The position numbers and the translations under genes were made by a program. Below, in pieces: positions 46,857 to 54,914 of a stretch of DNA of 64,000 nucleotides. Each line of letters starts with the position of its first letter. Positions within the stretch are counted from its first letter, which is position 1. The DNA is taken from contig NZ_SIXI01000002.1 of NCBI RefSeq assembly GCF_004310865.1, positions 744,001 through 808,000 on the forward strand. The letters are read 5' to 3'. A model generated the notes under the pieces. The model was not told the DNA's origin. It did no database searches and saw nothing but the letters and a program-made list of their open reading frames with translations. This stretch comes from Aquabacterium lacunae. GTDB taxonomy: Bacteria; Pseudomonadota; Gammaproteobacteria; Burkholderiales; Burkholderiaceae_C.

Positions 46857-47317
46857 CGCTGCACCTCTTCATGGTGCAGCAGTGCACGGCCCAGGGCATT
46901 GGGCACCAGCGCGATCACCTCGCCCGCGGTGCTGACCACCCAGCCTGCCGACACCGCGGTGACCATCAGCGTGGTGCCCACGGCCACCGACGCCACGCCG
47001 GCAGACGAAGCCGCCCACCGCACCGAGGTGCGAGCCCCGTCGCTGGCGCGCTCCAGCACCCAGACCACGCCTTCGGCCGTGGCCTGGATGGCCACCACCG
47101 AAAAGGCCGCCGTGCCGACCACCATCAGGCCTGAGGCACCCACAGACATCGCCACCGGCAGCACCGACAAGGCACTGGCCTCGGAAGGCTGCGGCGCGTG
47201 AGCCCTCGCAGTGTTGACACACAACATGCTCGCCAGTCCCACACTGAAGGCAGCGAACCAGGGCATCACCGATCGAGACATGCCCCCTCGAACAGCATTC
47301 ATCGGAATCGTCATCAC
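46853..47317 (-). CDS. Small secreted or membrane protein coupled to DUF2145
   Basis: A 154-residue protein with a signal-like N-terminus (VMPWFAAFSVGLASMLCVNTARA|HA). It also has two further hydrophobic stretches rich in Ala, Val, Gly and Ser (VLPVAMSVGASGLMVVGTAAF and SAGVASVAVGTTLMVTAVSAG). These could be membrane hairpins. I do not recognise a family. It overlaps the DUF2145 gene by 4 bases and lies 8 bases after the YiaA-like gene, so the three form an operon. Confidence 0.65.
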   Translation of the reverse strand: MMTIPMNAVRGGMSRSVMPWFAAFSVGLASMLCVNTARAHAPQPSEASALSVLPVAMSVGASGLMVVGTAAFSVVAIQATAEGVVWVLERASDGARTSVRWAASSAGVASVAVGTTLMVTAVSAGWVVSTAGEVIALVPNALGRALLHHEEVQR

Positions 47318-47325
47318 GGGCCTCC

Positions 47326-47808
47326 TCAGACCAGGTCAGGGTTGCGTTCGCTCATGCCAGAGGCATGAAGCGCATTCAGCGTTGCAGGCCGCTGAACACT
47401 GTCTTCGTGTGCATCACGGAGGGTCTTGGCCAAGGTGAAAGCCTGCGCCACCATGAACAACCAGCACACCATCAGGTAAGCCTTGTGGTCAGGGCTGATG
47501 GGCATGCTCCAAAGGCCCCAGGCGGTCAGGCACAAGGCCGAACAGAAACCTGCCCAGACCACCGCGCCCCACATCGGCACCTGCGCCACGCCAATGGCTT
47601 GATCGCGCACATGGCGGGACAGCACAAACACCGAAGACAGGCTGAAGACGTAGGCCATCAGCATGAAGGCGCGCTCGATCAAAGAGCCTGGCAGCCAGAA
47701 CAAGCCCGTGGCACTGAGAAACGCCGCCAGCGCAAAAGACACCCAGACCTGGATGCGCCAGCCTCGGGTGTCACGGCGAGCCAAAGGTGAACCATTCGTC
47801 GAGTTCAT
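47326..47808 (-). CDS. YiaA/YiaB-like inner-membrane protein
   Basis: A 160-residue protein with two helical hairpins (WVSFALAAFLSATGLFWLPG, AFMLMAYVFSLSSVFVLSRHVRD; then FCSALCLTAWGLWSMPIS, YLMVCWLFMVAQAFTLAKTLRD). Each ends in an RD/RDA motif, the duplicated two-helix unit of YiaA/YiaB proteins. Function unknown. It is transcribed divergently from the XRE regulator and starts the operon with the two genes that follow. Confidence 0.75.
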   Translation of the reverse strand: MNSTNGSPLARRDTRGWRIQVWVSFALAAFLSATGLFWLPGSLIERAFMLMAYVFSLSSVFVLSRHVRDQAIGVAQVPMWGAVVWAGFCSALCLTAWGLWSMPISPDHKAYLMVCWLFMVAQAFTLAKTLRDAHEDSVQRPATLNALHASGMSERNPDLV

Positions 47809-47901
47809 GGGGAACTCCGTTGTTGAACATGCGGCCGATTGTGTGGAGACGACCCGTCACAAGCAACAGAACAATACGAAGTTCCACTTCCATGCACTTC
47901 T

Positions 47902-47920
47902 GGTATCGTTTTTCGATACC
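47902..47920. promoter_or_regulatory. Inverted repeat, probable operator of the XRE regulator
   Basis: GGTATCG (47902-47908), five T, CGATACC (47914-47920): a perfect 7-base inverted repeat ending 17 bases before the start of the XRE-family gene and about 94 bases from the divergent YiaA-like gene. Position and symmetry suit binding of a dimeric HTH repressor, probably autoregulatory. Confidence 0.6.
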
Positions 47921-47937
47921 GCATAGAGGAATGCACC

Positions 47938-48690
47938 ATGAGCAGCAGCGACGCACTGATCCAGGCCCTGAAGGGCGAACTCAAGGCCGCGGGCATGACT
48001 TACGCTGGTCTGGCCATCGCACTGGGCCTGGCCGAATCCAGCATCAAGCGCATCTTCGCCAAGGGCGACATGCCGCTGTCTCGCATCGATGACATCTGCC
48101 GGGTTCTGAAGATCGACTTCGCTGACCTGGCGCGGCAGGTGGCCGAGGCCCAACCCCTGCGGCGCGAACTGACATTGGCGCAGGAAAAGGCCGTGGTCAA
48201 AGACAAGCGACTGTTGCTCGTGGCCACCTGCTGCCTGAGCCAGTGGACCTTCGAACAGATCGTGGCCACCTACCGCCTGACCGAGGCCGAATGCATCGCC
48301 TGCCTGACCCAGCTCGATCGGCTGGGGGTGATCCGGCTCAAACCGCTGAACCGCTATCAGTTGCAGTTGTCCAAAACATTCCGATGGCGCCCGCATGGGC
48401 CTGTGATGGCCTTCTTCCGCGAAGAGGTGGCCCCCGAGTACCTGTCAGGCGGCTTTGGCGGGGAAGACGAACTGATGCTGCTGGTGCATGGCTCGCTCGC
48501 GCCGGAACATGCGCAATCGCTGCTGGAACGGCTGCATCGCACGGCCGAGGATTTCTCCCGGCAACATGCCCTCGACCAGCGATTGCCCGACCACCGCAAA
48601 CTGCCCTATACACTGCTGATCGGCATGCGCTCGTGGTGGTACCAGGCCTTCGTGGACCTGCGCCGACAAGCACCCGGCGCCACGCGCTGA
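47938..48690 (+). CDS. XRE-family transcriptional regulator
   Basis: A 250-residue protein starting at the ATG at 47938, with GAGG about 10 bases upstream; upstream in-frame sequence overlaps the operator and is not used. Residues about 8-65 are a Cro/CI-type helix-turn-helix (MTYAGLAIALGLAESSIKRIFAKGDMPLSRIDDICRV when read across positions 20-56). The rest (about 85-250) is an uncharacterised helical domain with repeated Leu/Arg segments (TEAECIACLTQLDRLGVIRL) resembling a winged-helix reader. Its stop lies within a palindrome shared with the convergent gene. Confidence 0.82.
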   Translation: MSSSDALIQALKGELKAAGMTYAGLAIALGLAESSIKRIFAKGDMPLSRIDDICRVLKIDFADLARQVAEAQPLRRELTLAQEKAVVKDKRLLLVATCCLSQWTFEQIVATYRLTEAECIACLTQLDRLGVIRLKPLNRYQLQLSKTFRWRPHGPVMAFFREEVAPEYLSGGFGGEDELMLLVHGSLAPEHAQSLLERLHRTAEDFSRQHALDQRLPDHRKLPYTLLIGMRSWWYQAFVDLRRQAPGATR

Positions 48691-48704
48691 CGCGCGTCAG
48701 CGCG
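48683..48704. terminator. Perfect 22-base palindrome spanning two convergent stop codons
   Basis: The two 11-base halves at 48683-48693 and 48694-48704 are exact reverse complements. The palindrome contains the TGA of the XRE regulator (48688-48690) and the TGA of the CoA-transferase (48697-48699, other strand). Both transcripts would fold the same GC-rich hairpin at their stop codon. There is no T-run, so intrinsic termination is uncertain. Confidence 0.55.
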
Positions 48705-49905
48705 CCGAAGGGCCCAGCACCTCGTCGTTGTCTTCGCCCAGCATGGGCCCGCGGCGGGTGATGGCCCCTGGCGTGCGGCTCAGCTTGGGGATGATGCCAG
48801 GCACCTCGACGGTCAGGCCATCGTGGGTGGTCACGGGCACGATCATCTCGCGGGCCCGGTAGTGGGGGTCTTCGGCGATGTCCTTGGCCGAGTAGATGCG
48901 GCCCACCGGCACGCTGGCGTCGTTGAGCACCTGCACCACGTGGTCCACCGGGTGCTGTGCCGTCCAGGCGCCAATGGCCTCGTCGATCTCGGCCACGCGC
49001 CGCACGCGGCCGGGGTTGTGGGCCAGTTCCGCATCGTTGGCCAGGTCATCGCGGCCGATGGCCTGCATCAGGCGCTTGAAAATCGAATCACCGTTGCCGC
49101 CGATCACCACCATGCCGTCGGCACACGGGTAGGCGTTGCTGGGCGCGATGCCAGGCAAGGCCGAACCGGCCGGCTGACGCACAGCCCCGAAGGCGCTGTA
49201 CTCGGGCAGCAGGCTTTCCATGCAGTTGAACACGGCCTCGTACAGGGCCACATCGATCACCTGCCCCAGGCCCTTGGGTGCTTCAGGGCTGATGCTGCGC
49301 TGTCGGGCCTGCAAGGCCAGCAGCACGCCGATGGCGCCATGCAGGCCGGCCAGGGTGTCCCCCAGGCTCACACCCGCGCGCACCGGGGTGCGACCCGGCT
49401 CGGCGTTGAGGTAGCGCATGCCCCCCATGGCTTCGGCCACCACGGCGAACCCGGGGCGCTCACGGTAAGGGCCGGTCTGCCCGTAGCCGCTGATGCGCAG
49501 CATGATCAGGCCCGGGTTGGTCTGGCTCAGGGCCTCGTAGCCCATGCCCCATTTCTCGAGCGTGCCAGGTTTGAAGTTCTCGATGACCACATCGGCCTGG
49601 TCGATCAGTTCGCGCACGATGGCGCGGCCCGCTTCGGTGCGCAGGTCGAGCGTGACGCTTTTCTTGTTGCGGCTCTGGAACTGCCACCACACGCTCAGGC
49701 CGTTGTGCAGCATGCGCCACTGACGCAGCGGGTCGCCGCCTGCAGTGCCATCGGCCGCGGGCGGTTCGATCTTGATGACCTCGGCCCCGAAATCGGCCAG
49801 GGTCTTGCCGGCGAAAGGCCCTGCGATCAGTTGCCCCAGTTCAATGACCTTGAGGCCTTCGAGGGCCTGTGGCGCCAATGCTGGCGTGTGCGTGGGTTGC
49901 GTCAT
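48697..49905 (-). CDS. CaiB/BaiF-type (family III) CoA-transferase
   Basis: A 402-residue enzyme that moves CoA between carboxylic acids. The family start LEGLKVIELGQLIAGPFAGKTLADFGAEVIKIEPP is clear, with NKKSVTLDLRTEAGRAIV and VVIENFKPGTLEKWG. The catalytic Asp is Asp183 in VSLGDTLAGLHG. Substrates cannot be told from sequence; the closest general pattern is of succinyl-CoA-dependent transferases. It is a single gene with no pathway neighbours. Confidence 0.92.
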   Translation of the reverse strand: MTQPTHTPALAPQALEGLKVIELGQLIAGPFAGKTLADFGAEVIKIEPPAADGTAGGDPLRQWRMLHNGLSVWWQFQSRNKKSVTLDLRTEAGRAIVRELIDQADVVIENFKPGTLEKWGMGYEALSQTNPGLIMLRISGYGQTGPYRERPGFAVVAEAMGGMRYLNAEPGRTPVRAGVSLGDTLAGLHGAIGVLLALQARQRSISPEAPKGLGQVIDVALYEAVFNCMESLLPEYSAFGAVRQPAGSALPGIAPSNAYPCADGMVVIGGNGDSIFKRLMQAIGRDDLANDAELAHNPGRVRRVAEIDEAIGAWTAQHPVDHVVQVLNDASVPVGRIYSAKDIAEDPHYRAREMIVPVTTHDGLTVEVPGIIPKLSRTPGAITRRGPMLGEDNDEVLGPSAR

Positions 49906-49953
49906 GGGGCAGCATGTTAGCGGCTTGCCCCAGGCATTGCCTGGCGACTTTGA

Positions 49954-50553
49954 TCAGGCCGATCGGGCCCGACGCACAGCGGCGATGCCGACCAGGCCCA
50001 TGGCCATCATGACCCAGGAACTGGCTTCCGGAACCAGCACCGGCTGAACAGACGTGCTGGTGGTGGCTCCACCAAAATCGACCGTCCAGTACGTGCGGTA
50101 ACTGCTGTTGGCCGTGCCATTGACCAGGCCCACCCCTGCCACCTTGTAAGCATCACCCAGGATGTTGGCTCGGTGGCCAGGGCTGTTCATCCAGCCTGCG
50201 ACCACAGCCTCCGGTGTGGCGTAGCCTGCGGCAATGATTTCACCCAGAGAGGTGTTGGCGCTGTAGTAGCCCCTCACACGCGTTGCAAACGAAGTGCCGT
50301 TGCAACTGTCATGAGAAAAGCAATTGTTGGCTGCCATGTCCAGCGAGTGCGCGTCAGCGGCCGCTTGCAGGCTGGTGTCTTGCCACAAAGCTTGCAGGCC
50401 AGCGAGCATGCGCTGGGCATTGATCAGCTCCAGCACCTTGGCCTCGAATGCTTCGGTGCCATCGGAAGCCCATGCCACGGGGCTGGCTACCATCACCAAG
50501 GCGAGTGTGGACTTGCGAACCCAGACAAAAGAGGAAAGAGACGAACGAGTCAA
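49954..50553 (-). CDS. CAP-domain (SCP-like) secreted protein with PEP-CTERM tail
   Basis: A 199-residue protein starting with TTG at 50553 behind a strong ribosome-binding site (GGGAGG). After a signal peptide (TLALVMVASPVAWA) comes a CAP/SCP domain: VLELINAQRMLAGL, DAHSLDMAANNCFSH, SLGEIIAAGY and NSPGHRANIL, giving the His/Glu/His cavity residues. The end VPEASSWVMMAMGLVGIAAVRRARSA is, read in parts, a PEP-CTERM signal: VPEAS, a hydrophobic helix, then Arg-rich tail. It would be processed by an exosortase encoded elsewhere and placed on the cell surface. Confidence 0.87.
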   Translation of the reverse strand: MTRSSLSSFVWVRKSTLALVMVASPVAWASDGTEAFEAKVLELINAQRMLAGLQALWQDTSLQAAADAHSLDMAANNCFSHDSCNGTSFATRVRGYYSANTSLGEIIAAGYATPEAVVAGWMNSPGHRANILGDAYKVAGVGLVNGTANSSYRTYWTVDFGGATTSTSVQPVLVPEASSWVMMAMGLVGIAAVRRARSA

Positions 50554-50614
50554 GGCAGCCTCCCAGGTATTTTTCAGATGGCTTCCATGCTAGCAAAAAC
50601 CCTAGGCAGCAGAT

Positions 50615-51046
<432 letters not shown>

Positions 51047-51060
51047 GGGTCACCTCGGGT

Positions 51061-51900
51061 TCAGTTGCGGGTCTGGGTGTTGAGCGACACCACGGCAGCG
51101 CCCTTGGCCGCCTCACCCGACTTCATCGAGTGGCCGGTGCTCAGGAAGGTGAACAGCTCGAACGCGAAGGCGTCCAGACGGGCGCCCCACACGCGGTTGC
51201 TGCGGGTCAGCCAGTTGTAGGCCATCACGGCGGGGATGGCCACGGCCAGGCCCACGCCGGTCATGATCAGGGCCTCACCCACCGGGCCTGCCACCTTGTC
51301 CAGCGAGCCCGAGCCCGTGGCGCCGATGGCCAGCAGCGCGTGATACACGCCCCACACCGTGCCGAACAGGCCGACGAAAGGTGCCGTGGCGCCAATGGTG
51401 GCCAGCACCGTCAGGCCGCTTTCCATGCGCATGGTCTCTTCGTCCAGCACCTTCTTGATGGTGCGGGTCAGGAAGTCTTGCGCCGAACCGGCTTCTTCCA
51501 GCTTGGCCGCGCCATAACGGGCGTGGTGCGCCTGGGCGTTCATGGCATGGGCCGTGAGGTGCGCAAAGGGCTCCTGCACGCCGTGGGTCTGGATCTCCTG
51601 CTGCACGGCCTCGAGTGAGGTGGCGTTCCAGAAGAAATCGAGGAAGGCACGCGAGCGCTTCTGGCGCAGGTACAAGGCCACGCCGCGGGTGACGATCAGG
51701 CCCCACGAGATGATCGACATGACCACCAGGATGCCAAACAGGCCCTGGCCCACGGCATCGGTCTGGCTGATGAAATGCGCAAAGCCCAGTTCAGGCGCAG
51801 TGCTGACGGCACTGGCGGCCTGCACGGCCACGGGGGCCGACGCAGCGGCATCCAGCGCGGGCATCGAGGCGGCCGAGGCCGCAGAGGTCACGTCGTTCAT
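51061..51900 (-). CDS. exbB: MotA/TolQ/ExbB proton-channel protein ExbB
   Basis: A 279-residue protein read from the ATG at 51900, 5 bases after the tonB stop; a start 15 codons upstream overlaps tonB and is less likely. An Ala-rich periplasmic N-terminus precedes helix 1 (LFGILVVMSIISWGLIVTRG). The conserved MotA/ExbB block follows (LTVLATIGATAPFVGLFGTVWGVYHAL, then PVGEALIMTGVGLAVAIPAVMAYN). It energises TonB together with ExbD. Confidence 0.94.
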   Translation of the reverse strand: MNDVTSAASAASMPALDAAASAPVAVQAASAVSTAPELGFAHFISQTDAVGQGLFGILVVMSIISWGLIVTRGVALYLRQKRSRAFLDFFWNATSLEAVQQEIQTHGVQEPFAHLTAHAMNAQAHHARYGAAKLEEAGSAQDFLTRTIKKVLDEETMRMESGLTVLATIGATAPFVGLFGTVWGVYHALLAIGATGSGSLDKVAGPVGEALIMTGVGLAVAIPAVMAYNWLTRSNRVWGARLDAFAFELFTFLSTGHSMKSGEAAKGAAVVSLNTQTRN

Positions 51901-51905
51901 GTCGT

Positions 51906-52652
51906 TCAATCCTGCAAGTCGTAAGTGATCGTGGCGGGCGCCCACACCGACCGGGGCACACCGTTTTCGAGATAAGGCTGGAAGCGGGCCTGGCGCATGG
52001 CCGACACCGCCGATTGGTCCAGTCGGGTGTAGCCCGACGATTGGGTGATCTGCACGTCCACAGCGCGCCCCTTTTCATCGACCAGCACCTTCAGGCTGAC
52101 ACGCCCGGACTCGCCCAGGCGGCGTGAGGTCTCGGGGTACACATGCTGAGGCGCCACCAGGTAGCGAACAGCCGAGGCCTGGATCTGCTTGGGAGGCTGC
52201 GGGGGCGGCGGCGGTGCGTCGGCCACAGGCGCAACCGGTGCCGCCACTGGCGCGGCCGCCTGCGCCACCGGCGCGGCCTCACGGGGAGCGTCCTGGCTGA
52301 CAGGGGCAGGGGCAGGCACCGGCGGAGCCAGCCATGCCGCGGGCGAAGGCGCAGGACTGCGAGCCACCGTGACCGAAGGCGCAGCCACCGGCCGGGTCTT
52401 GACGGGCTCCGGGGCCGGCGCCGGGGTGGGCGCCACACGCTGGGGCGCCTCGGGCGCGATCATGGACACCATCAAGGGCGAGGTGTCCACCACCGCAGGC
52501 GGCTCGACCTGCCAGTGGGACCAGGCCCAGGCACCCAGGCCGTGCAGCACCAGCACGGAAGCGGCCAGCACCCCACGGTGCACAGGACGCAGATCAGAGG
52601 GCGCGTCCAGCGGCAGGCGAAGGCTGGGGTTGTGAAGCAAACGCGAGGACAT
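51906..52652 (-). CDS. tonB: Energy-transducing protein TonB
   Basis: A 248-residue protein with an N-terminal membrane anchor (VLAASVLVLHGLGAWAWSHW), a long Pro/Ala-rich periplasm-spanning linker and a C-terminal TonB domain (PETSRRLGESGRVSLKVLVD, SSGYTRLDQSAVSAMRQARF). It passes proton-motive energy to outer-membrane receptors. First gene of a tonB-exbB-exbD operon with a Fur-like site at the promoter. Confidence 0.94.
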   Translation of the reverse strand: MSSRLLHNPSLRLPLDAPSDLRPVHRGVLAASVLVLHGLGAWAWSHWQVEPPAVVDTSPLMVSMIAPEAPQRVAPTPAPAPEPVKTRPVAAPSVTVARSPAPSPAAWLAPPVPAPAPVSQDAPREAAPVAQAAAPVAAPVAPVADAPPPPPQPPKQIQASAVRYLVAPQHVYPETSRRLGESGRVSLKVLVDEKGRAVDVQITQSSGYTRLDQSAVSAMRQARFQPYLENGVPRSVWAPATITYDLQD

Positions 52653-52678
52653 GGCAGCAGTCTAGCACTTGTTGCAAT

Positions 52679-52693
52679 TGCGAATCAATCTCA
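52679..52693 (-). promoter_or_regulatory. Fur-like box upstream of tonB
   Basis: Read on the minus strand, TGAGATTGATTCGCA fits the 7-1-7 Fur core TGATAATNATTATCA at 11 of 14 defined positions, in a local AT-rich patch 27-41 bases upstream of the tonB start. Iron-dependent repression of tonB-exbB-exbD is common. The rest of the interval 52653-52850 holds no other feature I can identify. Confidence 0.6.
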
Positions 52694-52850
52694 TTTAATT
52701 ATTTGATGCGGATCAAAAGAGCCAGGGCGCCAGATCACCCGTCATCGCCCGCAAGGGGGATGGGGCCCGACCCGACGACACCGGCCCAGTCGTGGGATGA
52801 TCCTGCCCCACAGGCGAGGCTCACTTGCCACAGACACACACCAGGGCATC

Positions 52851-53942
52851 ATGAACCTCGACACGCTGCTGGCCCCCGTGCCGGGCCCTTCGCCATGTGG
52901 CGAAGACATGACCTTCTCCCCAGAATTCGATCAGATCGCCGAATTGCGCAGGGAAGACGACCCCACGCTCGACCAGGGTGAATGGGTGACCACCCTGAAA
53001 GTAGCCGACTGGCCCGGTGTGGTCAATGCCACGCGCCAGTTGCTCAACGAACGCACCAAAGACCTCCGTCTGGCCATGTGGCTCACCGAGGGACTGATGC
53101 TGACGCGTGGCCTGCCGGGCCTGGCCCTGGGCCTGCAAACCTGCCAGCAACTGACCGATCGCTACTGGGCTGATCTGCACCCGCAAGCCGACGACGGCGA
53201 CCAGGCACAGCGCGCCGGCAATGTGGCCTGGCTGCTGCAGCGCATGGTGCAACTGCTGCCCACCTTGCCCATCACCCGAGGGCGACAGGGCGGACGCCAT
53301 GACCTGCGGGCCTGGCAACAGGCGCAGCGTCCGCCCGCCGGCGGCAACGAGCCCACTGGCAACGACAGGCTCACGGTCGAGCAGTTCATGCGTGCACTGC
53401 GCGACACCCCCCGCGACTGGCTGGCCGAACAACTCACCGGAGCCCGTGAGGCACAGGCCTCGCTGCTGGCCTGGCAGCACCTGATCGACGAGCACCTGGG
53501 AGCCGATGGTCCCAGCTTCGTGCCAGCCAAGGAGGCCCTGGCCACCTGGCTGGACGAGTTCGAACGCCTGGCCCGCGACATGGGCGTGGGCACAGACCCG
53601 GCAGCCGCCTCGGCTGTGGAAAGTCAGCCCTCCCCGGCCACTGCGGGTGACGCTGTCGGTGCGACGCCCTCGGCCTGGGACCTCGCGGCCCCAGGTGCTG
53701 GCGCCCGTGGCCCAGTGCCCGTGCAGTCGCGCGCCCAGGCACTGCAGCAGTTGCGTGAGGTGTCGGCCTTCTTCAAGCGCACCGAGCCGCACAGCCCCGT
53801 GGCCTACCTGGCCGACAAGGCCGTGGCCTGGGCAGAAATGCCGCTGCACGAGTGGCTGCGCCGCGTGGTGAAAGACCAGGGGTCGATGGCCCACCTGCAA
53901 GAGCTGCTGGGCATCGAGCCGGAAGCGCCGCCACCGTACTGA
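52851..53942 (+). CDS. tssA: Type VI secretion protein TssA
   Basis: A 363-residue protein starting at the ATG at 52851. The N-terminal ImpA-type domain is evident (LLAPVPGPSPCGEDMTFSPEFD, then WPGVVNATRQLLNERTKDLRLAMWLTEGLM). The C-terminal part (YLADKAVAWAEMPLHEWLRRVV, ending in a short Pro-rich tail) fits short TssA forms that cap the baseplate or tail. It is alone on the plus strand, convergent with the other type VI genes. Confidence 0.9.
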   Translation: MNLDTLLAPVPGPSPCGEDMTFSPEFDQIAELRREDDPTLDQGEWVTTLKVADWPGVVNATRQLLNERTKDLRLAMWLTEGLMLTRGLPGLALGLQTCQQLTDRYWADLHPQADDGDQAQRAGNVAWLLQRMVQLLPTLPITRGRQGGRHDLRAWQQAQRPPAGGNEPTGNDRLTVEQFMRALRDTPRDWLAEQLTGAREAQASLLAWQHLIDEHLGADGPSFVPAKEALATWLDEFERLARDMGVGTDPAAASAVESQPSPATAGDAVGATPSAWDLAAPGAGARGPVPVQSRAQALQQLREVSAFFKRTEPHSPVAYLADKAVAWAEMPLHEWLRRVVKDQGSMAHLQELLGIEPEAPPPY

Positions 53943-53963
53943 CCGCGCCTCCGCGCACCGCCC

Positions 53964-53990
53964 TGTGGGGGGCCTTCCGCCCCGCACAGC
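53964..53990. terminator. GC-rich hairpin between convergent tssA and ompA-like genes
   Basis: An 11-base stem with one mismatch (53964-53974 with 53980-53990) and a 5-base loop lies in the 66-base gap between the two stops. No T-run follows on either strand, so it could slow or block transcripts without being a classic terminator. Confidence 0.35.
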
Positions 53991-54008
53991 CCGGGGTGGC
54001 GGCCACCG

Positions 54009-54911
54009 TCAGGGCAGCACCCTGAACTCGATGCGGCGGTTGCGGGCGCGCCCTTCCGGCGTGGCATTGGTGGCCACCGGTCGGTCAGGGCCGGCCCCCA
54101 GGGTGGTGATGGCATCGGCAGGCACCTGCCGAGCCACCAGCAGGTCTTTCACGGCTTGCGCTCGCTGCTGCGAGAGCGCCAGGTTGCCCGCACGGTGCCC
54201 GTCGGCATCGGTGTGGCCGATCACCTCGAACCGTTTGCCCTTGAGGCCCGCCAGGGCCAGGGCCATTTCGTCAACGATGGCCTGCCCACGGGGCGTGATC
54301 ACCGCACTGCCCGCCTCGAATTCGACGATGCGATTGGCCAGGGCCTGATCGACCAGGTCCTGCGCGCGGCTGGCCACCTGCAATCCGTTGCGCACCGTGT
54401 ACGTGGGGTTCAGTGAAGTGGCCATGTTGCTGGCCAGTTGCTGGCGCACGGCCTCGTTGCCCACCTCGCCCTGCAATTCGACCGTGTTGCCCCGGATGCT
54501 GAGTTGCCCCTTGCTGACCTGCTTGAGGTCGGCCAGCAGCAGTCGGTCGACATGCTCCTTCCATTGAGGCGGCGCCACCACCTGCCCCACACCGAGTTCG
54601 TCCACCACCCGCTGCGCGCCATACGCCGCGCGCACACGGCTCAGGATGGCCTGGCGCGTGCTTTCGTCCGGCACGGTGCCCCGCACCACCACCTGCCCGG
54701 CGCCCTGCACCTGGGCCGGCGCCCCTGGCGCAGCAGGTGCCTGGGCGGACGGCTGTACGGCCACCTGCGCCCCCACCTGCGCCCCCACTTGCGCCCACAC
54801 AGGCCCGTGCCATGCGGCCGCCATGCCCATTCCCAAACATGCACGCAGCAGGCCCTGGCAGGCCAGCCGCACAGCCCCGCGACCTGCGCCCAGGCGAACG
54901 GATCGTCCCAT
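54009..54911 (-). CDS. OmpA-family protein with BON-like domains (type VI cluster)
   Basis: A 300-residue secreted protein: signal region (ending HGPVWA|Q), an Ala/Gln/Pro-rich stretch, two BON-like units (VVVRGTVPDESTRQAIL; LSIRGNTVELQGEVGNEAV) and a C-terminal OmpA domain (IVEFEAGSAVITPRG, EVIGHTDADGHRAGN, LALSQQRAQAV). The last binds peptidoglycan. It is the last gene of the tssM-tagF series, 3 bases after tagF, and probably anchors the type VI membrane complex to the cell wall, in the manner of TagL or SciZ. Confidence 0.83.
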   Translation of the reverse strand: MGRSVRLGAGRGAVRLACQGLLRACLGMGMAAAWHGPVWAQVGAQVGAQVAVQPSAQAPAAPGAPAQVQGAGQVVVRGTVPDESTRQAILSRVRAAYGAQRVVDELGVGQVVAPPQWKEHVDRLLLADLKQVSKGQLSIRGNTVELQGEVGNEAVRQQLASNMATSLNPTYTVRNGLQVASRAQDLVDQALANRIVEFEAGSAVITPRGQAIVDEMALALAGLKGKRFEVIGHTDADGHRAGNLALSQQRAQAVKDLLVARQVPADAITTLGAGPDRPVATNATPEGRARNRRIEFRVLP

Positions 54912-54914
54912 GGC

